Assembly: GCF_021284765.1 (NCBI RefSeq)
Contig: NZ_CP089924.1
Coordinates: forward strand, 1,072,001 to 1,136,000
Reading direction: 5' to 3'
DNA from: Lysobacter sp. 5GHs7-4
GTDB lineage: Bacteria; Pseudomonadota; Gammaproteobacteria; Xanthomonadales; Xanthomonadaceae
DNA length: 64,000 nucleotides
The notes under the pieces are model-generated. The model was given only the letters and a program-made list of their open reading frames with translations. It was not told the origin of the DNA and searched no databases. Position numbers and translations under genes: made by a program. Positions 53,641 through 61,581 of this stretch are shown here, one piece after another. Each line of letters starts with the position of its first letter. Position 1 is the first letter of the stretch.

Positions 53641-55647
53641 TCAATGATGACGGCTGCCGTCGATCCCGCCGCCCTTGCCGTCGGGCACCAGCACGCGCAC
53701 GTTCTGCATCATGCCCTGGTCCTCGTGTTCGAGGATGTGGCAGTGCAGGACGTACTCGCCGATGTAGCGCTGGTAGCGCGTGCGCACGTACACGCGGTAA
53801 CCCTTCTTGACGAACAAGGTGTCCTTCCACACGCCCTTGGTGTTGGCGTACTGCGGATCGTTCTTCTCGCCGGTGACGCTGACGTCGTTGCCCTGCGGGT
53901 CGAGGATGCGTGAGACCTGGAACGGATTGACGTGGATGTGGAAGGGATGGCCGCCCAGGTCCGAGCGCAGTTCCCATTCCTCGATGTCGCCCAGCACCAG
54001 GTCGCGCGACTTGGTCGGGTCGTAGGGGAAGCCGTCGATCTTGTACACGTTCGGCGTCTGGCTGCCGTCGATGTCGAACACCAGTTCCTGATGGCCGGTG
54101 AGTTCGCCGTCGCCGATGTCCGGGTGCGGCACGAACGCATCCAGGCGCAGGCCGTCGCGCAATGCGGCGACGATGCCGGCGCGCAGGTCGGCTGGCATCT
54201 GGGTCTCGGCGGCCGCGACCAGGCGGTCGGTCACGTAGGCCGGCAGCTGCGCGATCGGCCCGCCGCTGCCGGCGGCGACGTTGGCCACGCCCAGCAGCTG
54301 ACGGTCTTCGGCGGCGTTGGTGATGCTGGCGCTGGCCGGCGCGGCGGCGTCGATCACGCAGTACTGGCCGGCCTGGGGGAACACCACCAGCGCGTCGCTG
54401 CGGTAGCCCGGCTGCAGCACGTTCTCGTTCTTCTGGATCGCGCGCGCATGGCTGAGGCCGTCGGCGGCGACTTCGAACTGCGGCACCACCGGGCCGGTGC
54501 AGTTGCGCGCCACCCAGTTGTCCAGCGCGGTGCCGGACAGGCCTTCCATGCTGGTGTGGTTGGCGCGCAGTTCGCGCAGCTGCAGGTTGATGGTGTCGCG
54601 CACGCCCGCGTGCAGCAGGCGCCAGCGCTCGATGCGGCCGGCGACCAGGCCGGTGAAGGTCGGCAGCACGTCGCCGTTGATGCTGGTGTGGCGACCGGAC
54701 TGCACCCAGGTGTCGACGGTCGCGCCGGGCTCGAAGCCGAACTGGTCGTAGCCCTCGATGCCGCCGATGTCGCCCGGGTCGCAGACCCAGGCCACGGTCT
54801 GACCGGCGGCGTTCTTGCTGACCTTGATCTTGTTGGTGGTTTTGTCGCGGCAGGCGTAGGCGACCTGCTGGAACAGCAGCAGGCGCTCGGGCATCGCGCT
54901 GCCGTCGGGGTCGCGCAGCAGGGTGTCGAGGTCGCCGGTGCGGCCGGCCGCGGGCAGGCGGTTGCCGCGCACCAGCAGCGCGCCGGCCATGCCGCTGGAC
55001 ACCTGCAGCGCGGTCGAGCCGTGCAGGTGCGGGTGGTACCAGTAGGTGCCGGCCGGGTGGTCGGCGGGCAGGTTGTACTCGTACTCGAACTTCACCCCCG
55101 GGCGCAGGGTCAGCAGCACGTTGTCGCTGTTGCCGGTGGGGCTGACCCACAGGCCGTGCGAATGCAGGTTGGTGGAGTTGAAGCAGTGCGGGATGTTGAT
55201 GTTCTTGGGCGTGCAGGCCGGCTGCTCAGGCAGGTCGTTGTGCAGGCGGATGCGCACGGTTTCGCCGGGCGAGGTAACGATGGTCGGCGCCACGAACGGC
55301 ACGTCGGGATTGGTGCCGGGGCTGTGATACGAGCGCAGGTTGACCTCGTCGTAGCGCTGGCTCTCCGGGTTCCAGATCCGCGAGCGGGTGTAGGCGATGC
55401 GCAGGTCGAGCGTGGCCTCGTGCGTGTCCAGCGGGCGCGCGCCGGCCGGGGTCAGGCTCAGCAGCGGCTTGGCGGCGTCGGCGGAGCGCAGCATGCGCGC
55501 CTGCACGGGCTGGTCGAGGTCGCGTTCGTCGGCTGCGTCCTGCGCGGCCAGCGGTGGTGCCAGCGCCAGCAACAGGGCGGCGAGGAGGGTGCGCCGCGCG
55601 ATCGGCGCGCGGAGATGGCCCGGTGTGGCCAGGGGAGTGCGTTCCAT
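53641..55647 (-). CDS. Multicopper oxidase, CotA/bilirubin-oxidase-like
   Basis: A 668-residue exported oxidase with three cupredoxin domains. The N-terminus has a twin arginine and hydrophobic stretch (RRTLLAALLLALAPPLAAQ), which may be a Tat signal. Copper motifs in order: LHSHGLWVSP, YWYHPHLHG, HPFHIHVNPF and YVLHCHILEHEDQGMM, the last with the T1 Cys and axial Met. ATG 55647 is chosen since GGAG lies about nine bases upstream and the signal starts there. It probably oxidises phenols, metals or bilirubin-like compounds. Not in an operon; the 290 bases between it and the upstream effector gene hold no clear feature. Confidence 0.92.
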   Translation of the reverse strand: MERTPLATPGHLRAPIARRTLLAALLLALAPPLAAQDAADERDLDQPVQARMLRSADAAKPLLSLTPAGARPLDTHEATLDLRIAYTRSRIWNPESQRYDEVNLRSYHSPGTNPDVPFVAPTIVTSPGETVRIRLHNDLPEQPACTPKNINIPHCFNSTNLHSHGLWVSPTGNSDNVLLTLRPGVKFEYEYNLPADHPAGTYWYHPHLHGSTALQVSSGMAGALLVRGNRLPAAGRTGDLDTLLRDPDGSAMPERLLLFQQVAYACRDKTTNKIKVSKNAAGQTVAWVCDPGDIGGIEGYDQFGFEPGATVDTWVQSGRHTSINGDVLPTFTGLVAGRIERWRLLHAGVRDTINLQLRELRANHTSMEGLSGTALDNWVARNCTGPVVPQFEVAADGLSHARAIQKNENVLQPGYRSDALVVFPQAGQYCVIDAAAPASASITNAAEDRQLLGVANVAAGSGGPIAQLPAYVTDRLVAAAETQMPADLRAGIVAALRDGLRLDAFVPHPDIGDGELTGHQELVFDIDGSQTPNVYKIDGFPYDPTKSRDLVLGDIEEWELRSDLGGHPFHIHVNPFQVSRILDPQGNDVSVTGEKNDPQYANTKGVWKDTLFVKKGYRVYVRTRYQRYIGEYVLHCHILEHEDQGMMQNVRVLVPDGKGGGIDGSRHH

Positions 55648-55937
55648 GCGGCGTAGCTCCTGCGGTCGATGTGGATTGGATGTGCCGCAGGAGCATAGCC
55701 CGGCTGTGAAGACGCGCAGCGGCCGGCAGCCGGGGGCGCCGGCCTGCCGATACGCGCGAGTGCGCCCCGACGGCGTCGCGGCGTTGAATGAGAATTGCCG
55801 GAAATAGCGCACATTTGCGCGCCAGAACGCCGCATGCGCGCGGCATGCGGCGGGTTTGAAAGCGGACGCGTGCGGCTGGTCGCGCCGCCGCCGCGCCGAC
55901 CGCCGATGCCGTGGCACCGACGGACGGTCGCGCGGAC

Positions 55938-57368
55938 TTACATCGACTGCGCCTGGCGCTGTTCCCGCAGCGGCGCCGGCTGCGCCGGGGCCTGCTGATT
56001 GAGTGCGTCGAGCTGGCGGAACGACTCTTCGGCCGACGGCGCCTTGTCGGTGGGCACGCCGACCCGGACATGGGCCGGATCGCTAAGCCCGCCCTGGACC
56101 AGGAACGCGGTCTTGCCGACTTCCTTGGTCACCGGGTCCACGCTCAAGGCGACGTGGTCGGGGCTGGTGATGCCGTTGCGCTTGCCTTCCACGGTCATGC
56201 CGGCGGCGATGCGGTCCAGCTCGCCCTCGGACACGCTGCGGCCGTGGCGCGCGAATTCGCCCTCGACCTTTTCGCGGATGCCGGAGAACAGCTTGTGGTC
56301 GGCATGCTCGGCGCTGCGCGGATCGACGCGGATGTGCGAGTGCTGATCGTCCAGCAGCGCATCCAGCGGCGAGTTGATGTTGACGTGCGCGTGCGTGGTC
56401 TTGGTGTGGTCGAAGTGGCCGGGCTTGGGCGTGCTGGTGCTGATGTCGACGTAGGGCTGGCGGCCGGCCGAGTTCGCGCCCAGATCGACGCCGTTCTGCT
56501 CCATCAGGCTTTCGTTGAGCTTGAGCTGGGTCATGTTCAGATGCACCGCCGGCTTGCTGCCGTCGGCGGTCTTGCCATGGGCGTGTTCGAGCTGGCTGAT
56601 GTAGCTGACGTAGCTGGCGCCGTAGTAGTTGGCGTAGTCCGAGTTGCCGTTGTGGCCCAGGCGCGCCTGCGAACCGGGCATGTCGAAGTAGTACTTGCCC
56701 ATCGCCTTGATGTTGTCGGCGCTCTGCGCCATCGACAGGTCGGCGCCGATGGTCAGGTCGGCCTTCATCGCGTAGGTGAAGTTGGGCGCGGTGCCGCTGC
56801 GGGTCATGAAGTCGCCGGCGCGGCCGGGCGAGGACAGGTACACGTCCTCGATGGTCGCCGTGGGCTTGGCCTGGCGCGCGGCGCCGACCAGGGCGTTCCA
56901 GCCGGCGATGTGGGCCTTGGCCTCGTCGTCGCGGTTGGTCTGGATCATCTTGCCGACGATAGGCGTGTAGTCGTGCACTGCCGCCGGGCTCTTGGCCATC
57001 GCCGTGGCTTCGGTGGCGAAGGTCGACAGGGCGGTGGCGCGGTCGCCGCGGAAATAGCCGTGCTGCACTTCGTGGCCGAGCACGAAGGTCATGTTGCCGG
57101 CGTTGTAGGTGCCGCCGGGCGCCTTCTCCAGGCCCTTGATCGGCAGCAGCATGGTCTGGTCGCTGCTGCGGTAGGCGCCGCCCGCATGCGGGTCGGTGAG
57201 CGCGGCGAACGACTTCAGGTGGCCCTTGTCGACCACGTCGTTGAGCTGCGCGAGTAGGGCCGGCGAGCCGTTGATCGTGGCGGTGAGGTTGGTGACGGCT
57301 TCGGCGCTGACGCCGGGCTTCTTGCCGAAATCGTCGATGAGTTTCTGCAGGTCTGCGCTAATGGGCAT
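55938..57368 (-). CDS. Putative type IV secretion (X-T4SS) effector with HExxH motif and C-terminal XVIPCD
   Basis: A 476-residue protein. Its C-terminal part (about 350-460: HKLFSGIREKVEGEFARHGRSVSEGELDRIAAGMTVEG ... ITSPDHVALSVD ... TAFLVQGG) followed by a glutamine-rich tail fits the XVIPCD, the signal recruiting effectors to VirD4 of the Xanthomonadales killing T4SS. The N-terminal part (about 1-200) has a zincin-like motif H99-E-V-Q-H103 (FVLGHEVQHGYF), with Glu120 a candidate third ligand. It has no signal peptide, as expected for a T4SS cargo. A lipoprotein gene 15 bases upstream is the likely immunity partner. AGGA lies eight bases before ATG 57368. Exact activity unknown; a peptidase acting on a rival's envelope is the best guess. 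Confidence 0.83.
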   Translation of the reverse strand: MPISADLQKLIDDFGKKPGVSAEAVTNLTATINGSPALLAQLNDVVDKGHLKSFAALTDPHAGGAYRSSDQTMLLPIKGLEKAPGGTYNAGNMTFVLGHEVQHGYFRGDRATALSTFATEATAMAKSPAAVHDYTPIVGKMIQTNRDDEAKAHIAGWNALVGAARQAKPTATIEDVYLSSPGRAGDFMTRSGTAPNFTYAMKADLTIGADLSMAQSADNIKAMGKYYFDMPGSQARLGHNGNSDYANYYGASYVSYISQLEHAHGKTADGSKPAVHLNMTQLKLNESLMEQNGVDLGANSAGRQPYVDISTSTPKPGHFDHTKTTHAHVNINSPLDALLDDQHSHIRVDPRSAEHADHKLFSGIREKVEGEFARHGRSVSEGELDRIAAGMTVEGKRNGITSPDHVALSVDPVTKEVGKTAFLVQGGLSDPAHVRVGVPTDKAPSAEESFRQLDALNQQAPAQPAPLREQRQAQSM

Positions 57369-57383
57369 GACGGGATCCTTCCC

Positions 57384-58013
57384 TTACTCGACCGTGATCA
57401 TCTTCACGCAGTGGTGGCGAACCTTCTCCGGCGTTTCGTCGGATTCGCCTTCGATGTAGACCTCCAGCGACAGCGTCGGACGCTGGAACCGGTAGTGGTC
57501 GACGCGGCCGTGCTCGCCGTAGCTGACGCTGTCTTCGAAGCCCATGCCCTTGAGCGCCTCGGCGTACTGCTTGTAGTCCATGCCGCAGATGGCGGTCATC
57601 GGCGCATGGCCTTCGCCGGTGCGCGAGAAGTCGAAGATCAGCTTGTTCTTGTCGTCGCCCGGGGTCTTGCTGACGTACAGGTTGTAGGCCCAGTCCGGGG
57701 TGAGCTGCGCGCCGGTGCCGAAGGCGTCGGGGCGGCTGGCCGCGCGTTGGATCGACAGGCCGGTCTGCTGCTCGACGTATTCGGGGGTGAGCTGGTCGCT
57801 GGACTTGAGGCCTTCGATCAGCTTGAGCACGCGCCGGCTGACTTCGTCGCCGGACAGCGTGGCGTTGGCGGTGGTCATGGATTCCTCCTTGATGGATGTC
57901 GGTTCGTTCTTGCCCGGCGACACGTGCGCGCAGGCGGCCAGGGCGAGGCCGCTGAGCGGCAGCACGCACCAGGCGGTAAGGGCGTTGGGGGATGTGGAGC
58001 GGGGCGGCGGCAT
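57384..58013 (-). CDS. Lipoprotein, probable immunity protein for the adjacent T4SS effector
   Basis: A 209-residue lipoprotein with signal peptide and lipobox L25-A-A-C28, a short linker, and a mixed alpha/beta domain (LSGDEVSRRVLKLIEGLKSSDQLTPEYVEQQTGL ... YNLYVSKTPGDDKNKLIFDFSRTG ... ICGMDYKQYAEALKGMGFEDSVSYGEHGRVDHYRFQRPTLSLEVYIEGESDETPEKVRHHCVKMITVE). GGAGGA lies about seven bases before ATG 58013. It is immediately upstream of, and co-directional with, the XVIPCD effector (15-base gap). Known X-T4SS immunity proteins are mostly periplasm-facing lipoproteins encoded next to their effector, so this fits. An internal ATG (MTTANATL) could give a cytoplasmic form. Confidence 0.78.
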   Translation of the reverse strand: MPPPRSTSPNALTAWCVLPLSGLALAACAHVSPGKNEPTSIKEESMTTANATLSGDEVSRRVLKLIEGLKSSDQLTPEYVEQQTGLSIQRAASRPDAFGTGAQLTPDWAYNLYVSKTPGDDKNKLIFDFSRTGEGHAPMTAICGMDYKQYAEALKGMGFEDSVSYGEHGRVDHYRFQRPTLSLEVYIEGESDETPEKVRHHCVKMITVE

Positions 58014-58174
58014 GGCGTCTCCTCCGTGGACGCTGGGGGTTTCCAAGTTATAGATCATGCGCTGAGACCTATACAACGAGAGAACCGCGTCGAAGCGGCC
58101 ACCTGCGTTGCGTTCTGGCCTGAGGGCGCGCCGGTCCGCGTTGCCTGTCCACAATCCCGAATCAGGAAACGCGC

Positions 58175-59776
58175 ATGGCCCGCACGCCTCTGTACTCGTT
58201 GTTGCGCCGCGCGGCGCGGATCGCGCGCGCGTCCCTGCACACGCCGCAGGCGGCCGACGAGCTGCAGGACTACGCGCGCGAGCGCCGCACCGACCTGCGC
58301 CGTCGGCGCCTGCTGCAGGGCGCCGGTGCCGGCCTGATGCTGGCCGGCTGCGCACAGGCGCCGCCGCGCGCGTTGACGTCCGCGGGCGACGAAGTGGTCG
58401 TGGTCGGCGCCGGCATCGCCGGCCTCACCGCGGCCTGGCGGTTGCGCCAGGCCGGCGTGCGCGTGCGCGTCTACGAAGCCCAGGGCCGGGTCGGCGGACG
58501 CATGCTCAGCCTGCGCGACCATTTCCCTGACGGCCAGGTGATCGAGCTGGGCGGCGAGTTGATCGACAGCAACCACGCGCGCATCCGCGCCCTGGCCGGC
58601 GAACTGGGGCTGACCCTGGACGACCTGCTCGCCGGCGACAGCGATGCCGACGCCTGGTACTTCGACGGCCGCCGCATCGGCGAGCGCGAACTGGTCGAGG
58701 CCTTCGTGCCGGTCGCGGCCCTGATCGAGCGCGACCTGTCGCGCCTGGGCGACGGCGACATCACCTACCGCGACGCCCAGGGCGCGCAGGCGCTGGACGC
58801 GCTGTCGATCGCGCAATGGCTGGACGCCAACCAGGTCGGCGGTTGGCTGCGCAAGCTGATCGACGTGGCCTACACCACCGAGATGGGCCTGGCGATCGAG
58901 CAGCAGTCGGCGCTGAACCTGCTGACCTTCATCGGCACCGGCGGCGACGCCTTCGCCGTGTTCGGCGAAAGCGACGAGCGCTTCCACGTGCGCGGCGGCA
59001 ACGACCTGATCGTGCAGCGGCTGGGCGGCAAGCTCGAGGACGCGATCGAGCAGGGGCAGGTGTTGGAGTCGGTGCGCGTCGAGGCCGGCGGCTATGCGCT
59101 GTCGTTCCGGCGCGGTGCGGCCTCGCGCACGGTGCGCGCCAAGCAGGTGGTGCTGGCGCTGCCGTTCACCCTGCTGCGCAAGGTCGAGATCGCCGCCGAA
59201 CTGCCGCCGGTCAAGCGCCGCGCGATCGACGAGCTGGCCTACGGCAGCAACGCCAAGTTGATGATCGGCTACGACCGCCGGGTCTGGCGCGAGCAGGGCG
59301 GCAACGGCGCCTCGATGAGCGACCTGGCCTACCAGACCAGTTGGGACACCACGCGCAAGCAGGCCGGCGCGGGGGGCGTGCTGACCAACTTCACCGGCGG
59401 CCAGCACGGCCTCGACCTGGGCCGGGGCACGCCGCGCGAGCAGGCCGACGCCGCCACCGCGGCGCTGGACCGGGTCTTCCCCGGTCTGGCGCAGGCGCGC
59501 ACCGGCGCGCGCGAGGCGCGGTTCCACTGGCCCAGCCATCCCTGGTCGCTGGGCAGTTACGCCTGCCTGCGCCCCGGCGACTGGACCGGCCTGCGCGGGG
59601 CGATGGGCGAATCGGTGGGCGGCCTGCACTTCGCCGGCGAGCATTGCGCGCTGGACACGCAGGGCTTCATGGAGGGCGGTTGCGAGTCCGGCGAGACGGC
59701 GGCGCGGGCGGTGCTGGCGCAGCTGGGTTTGGCACCGCTACGGCATGCGGCGGCCCCTATTCATGTAACTGCCTGA
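58175..59776 (+). CDS. Flavin monoamine oxidase family protein
   Basis: A 533-residue FAD-dependent amine oxidase. An N-terminal twin-arginine-like region (RRRRLLQGAGAGLMLAGCAQ) suggests export, possibly as a Tat-dependent lipoprotein. The Rossmann motif is VVVVGAGIAGLTAAWRLRQAG with YEAQGRVGGRML, followed by GQVIELGGELID. The C-terminal FAD motif is GLHFAGEHCALDTQGFMEGGCESGETAAR. AGGA is upstream of ATG 58175. It is divergent from the immunity lipoprotein gene and probably ends at the terminator at 59884. The amine substrate is unknown. Confidence 0.91.
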   Translation: MARTPLYSLLRRAARIARASLHTPQAADELQDYARERRTDLRRRRLLQGAGAGLMLAGCAQAPPRALTSAGDEVVVVGAGIAGLTAAWRLRQAGVRVRVYEAQGRVGGRMLSLRDHFPDGQVIELGGELIDSNHARIRALAGELGLTLDDLLAGDSDADAWYFDGRRIGERELVEAFVPVAALIERDLSRLGDGDITYRDAQGAQALDALSIAQWLDANQVGGWLRKLIDVAYTTEMGLAIEQQSALNLLTFIGTGGDAFAVFGESDERFHVRGGNDLIVQRLGGKLEDAIEQGQVLESVRVEAGGYALSFRRGAASRTVRAKQVVLALPFTLLRKVEIAAELPPVKRRAIDELAYGSNAKLMIGYDRRVWREQGGNGASMSDLAYQTSWDTTRKQAGAGGVLTNFTGGQHGLDLGRGTPREQADAATAALDRVFPGLAQARTGAREARFHWPSHPWSLGSYACLRPGDWTGLRGAMGESVGGLHFAGEHCALDTQGFMEGGCESGETAARAVLAQLGLAPLRHAAAPIHVTA

Positions 59777-59883
59777 ATCCTGGGCTTTTTTGAACTGGCG
59801 GGTATCGTTTTGCAGTGCAGCGTGCAAAGGGGATAACGTTTCCTTCACGATCGCCCCGCATCCCGACGTGGGGGAGGGAGCAG

Positions 59884-59918
59884 GCCCGCAACCGGTTCGA
59901 CCGGGGCGGGCTTTTTTA
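59884..59918 (+). terminator. Terminator after the amine oxidase gene
   Basis: GCCCGC / GCGGGC outer arms with an inner CCGGT-TCG-ACCGG stem, then six T on the plus strand. It lies in the 317-base gap before the protease gene, which otherwise holds only the Clp-like site at 60058. Confidence 0.86.
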
Positions 59919-60057
59919 TTGCGCGCGCTTTTGTACGCGATCGGCGCCACGCCCCGCGCCGCTGCCCCACGCGACATACGGTGGCCGTTTTCGGCCGCGA
60001 ATCCGTGCCTTGAGACCCCTTCCGCATCGGCCTACGCTGCGCACGCACGGGGGTGAC

Positions 60058-60073
60058 TGTGACGTAAATCACT
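60058..60073 (+). promoter_or_regulatory. Putative Clp/CRP-binding site before the protease gene
   Basis: TGTGA-CGTAAA-TCACT matches the CRP/Clp consensus TGTGA-N6-TCACA with one mismatch. It ends 20 bases before the ATG, just ahead of the ribosome-binding site (AGGAG at 60081-60085). Clp is a known activator of secreted lytic enzymes in Lysobacter, but this location would suit repression or an RNA-level overlap better. Confidence 0.6.
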
Positions 60074-60093
60074 CTTATCCAGGAGTAGAGGCT

Positions 60094-61443
60094 ATGAAAG
60101 CTTGGACATTGGCCTTGTGCGCGACCGCGCTGGTGGCGGGCAACGCGCATGCGGCGACTTACGTCGTACAGGCGAAAGCGCTGAACTTCAGTCCCGCGCT
60201 GGCCGCCAAGATCGCCGCCGCGGGCGGACAGGTACAGGCGCGCTACCCGCAGATCGGCGTGGCGATCGTCGAGGCCGACGACGGCTTCGCCGCACGCGCG
60301 ATGCAGTTGAGCGAAATCGAATCGGCGGCGCGCGACAGGGTGCTGCAGTTCGAGCAGCCGACCGTGGTGAGCGGACTCAGCCTGGGCGAGAACGCCGCCA
60401 GCCCGCCGAACACCGGCGACAACGACACCCGCTTCGACCTGCAGTGGGGCCACACCGCGATCCACGCCACCGACGCGTGGGCGCACGGCTATCGCGGCGC
60501 CGGCGCGGTGGTGGCGGTGCTGGATTCGGGCGTGGACTGCGCGCATCCGGACCTGGTGCCGAACCTGCTGGCCAACCTCAACACCTCGTTCGTCGCCGGC
60601 GAAGGCGCCTGCGCGACGCGGCCGTTCCCGGCGTTCAACCACGGCACCCACGTCGCCGGCACCATCGCCGCGGCCGACAACGGCGTCGGCATCATCGGCG
60701 TGGCGCCCTCGGCCAAGTTCTTCGCGGTCAAGGTGCTGTCGGAGTTCACCGGCAGCGGTAGCTTCGCCGGCATCCTGCAGGGCATCGTCTACGCCACCGA
60801 CAACGGCGCCGACGTGATCAACATGAGCCTGGGCGTGAGCGGCGGCCTGCCGATCGCCGCCGACACCAAGGACTTGATCAAGGCGATGCAGAAGGCGGTG
60901 CTGTACGCGCGCCAGAACAACACCATCGTGATCGCGTCCACCGGCAATGAGGCGATCGATTTCGACCACGAGACCGATGCCGACGGCAACCGCCTGATGT
61001 CGTTCCCGGGCGGCGTCGAAGGCGTGATCGGCATATCGGCGACCGCGCCGATCGGCTGGGCGCTGAACTTCAACACCAACCTCGACATTCCGACCAGCTA
61101 CACCAACTACGGCAAGCGCACCGTCGACTTCGCCGCGCCGGGCGGCGACTCGGTGTATCCGGGCAACGAGAACTGCACCGTGGCCGGCCTGTTGCGGCCG
61201 TGCTGGGTGTTCGACCTGGTGTTCAGCGACAGCACCGGCGGCTTCTCCTGGGCCGGCGGCACCAGCATGGCCTCGCCGCACGCGGCCGGCATCGCGGCGC
61301 TGGTCATCGGCGCCAACGGCGGCGAGCTGCAGGTCTCGCGGGTCGAGGACGCGCTCAGGCACGGCGCGGCCGACCTGGGTGCACGCGGCGTCGACGAATT
61401 CTTCGGCAAGGGGCGCGTGAACGCCGACGACGCGCTGCGCTAG
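60094..61443 (+). CDS. Secreted S8-family (subtilisin-like) serine protease
   Basis: A 449-residue exported protease. It has a signal peptide (MKAWTLALCATALVAGNAHA), a propeptide of about 80 residues (TYVVQAKALNFSPALAAKIAAAGGQVQARYPQIGVAIVEAD), then the catalytic domain with Asp in VVAVLDSGVDCAHPDL, His in NHGTHVAGTIAA, the oxyanion Asn in IASTGNEA and Ser in GGTSMASPHAAGIAAL. It lacks a C-terminal pre-peptidase domain and ends right after the fold. AGGAG lies about nine bases before ATG 60094. It is followed by a terminator and so is monocistronic. The likely role is extracellular protein digestion. Confidence 0.95.
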   Translation: MKAWTLALCATALVAGNAHAATYVVQAKALNFSPALAAKIAAAGGQVQARYPQIGVAIVEADDGFAARAMQLSEIESAARDRVLQFEQPTVVSGLSLGENAASPPNTGDNDTRFDLQWGHTAIHATDAWAHGYRGAGAVVAVLDSGVDCAHPDLVPNLLANLNTSFVAGEGACATRPFPAFNHGTHVAGTIAAADNGVGIIGVAPSAKFFAVKVLSEFTGSGSFAGILQGIVYATDNGADVINMSLGVSGGLPIAADTKDLIKAMQKAVLYARQNNTIVIASTGNEAIDFDHETDADGNRLMSFPGGVEGVIGISATAPIGWALNFNTNLDIPTSYTNYGKRTVDFAAPGGDSVYPGNENCTVAGLLRPCWVFDLVFSDSTGGFSWAGGTSMASPHAAGIAALVIGANGGELQVSRVEDALRHGAADLGARGVDEFFGKGRVNADDALR

Positions 61444-61490
61444 CCGTTACCGAGCAGGGGTGCCGCGACCGAGGTGACCGGGCGCGGCGA

Positions 61491-61533
61491 CGGACGCCCG
61501 ACCGACACGTGCGGCGGGCGTCCGCTTTTTTTT
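61491..61533 (+). terminator. Terminator of the S8 protease gene
   Basis: CGGACGCCCG / CGGGCGTCCG arms followed by eight T on the plus strand. Confidence 0.88.
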
Positions 61534-61581
61534 GAGAGCGCGCGTGGCGAAGCGTCGCGACCGCCATGCGATCATCGGCGC

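Noticed and set aside
55938..58013. T4SS structural genes near the effector
   Set aside because: None of the VirB/VirD4 families was recognised in the window; effectors of this type are commonly encoded away from the apparatus.
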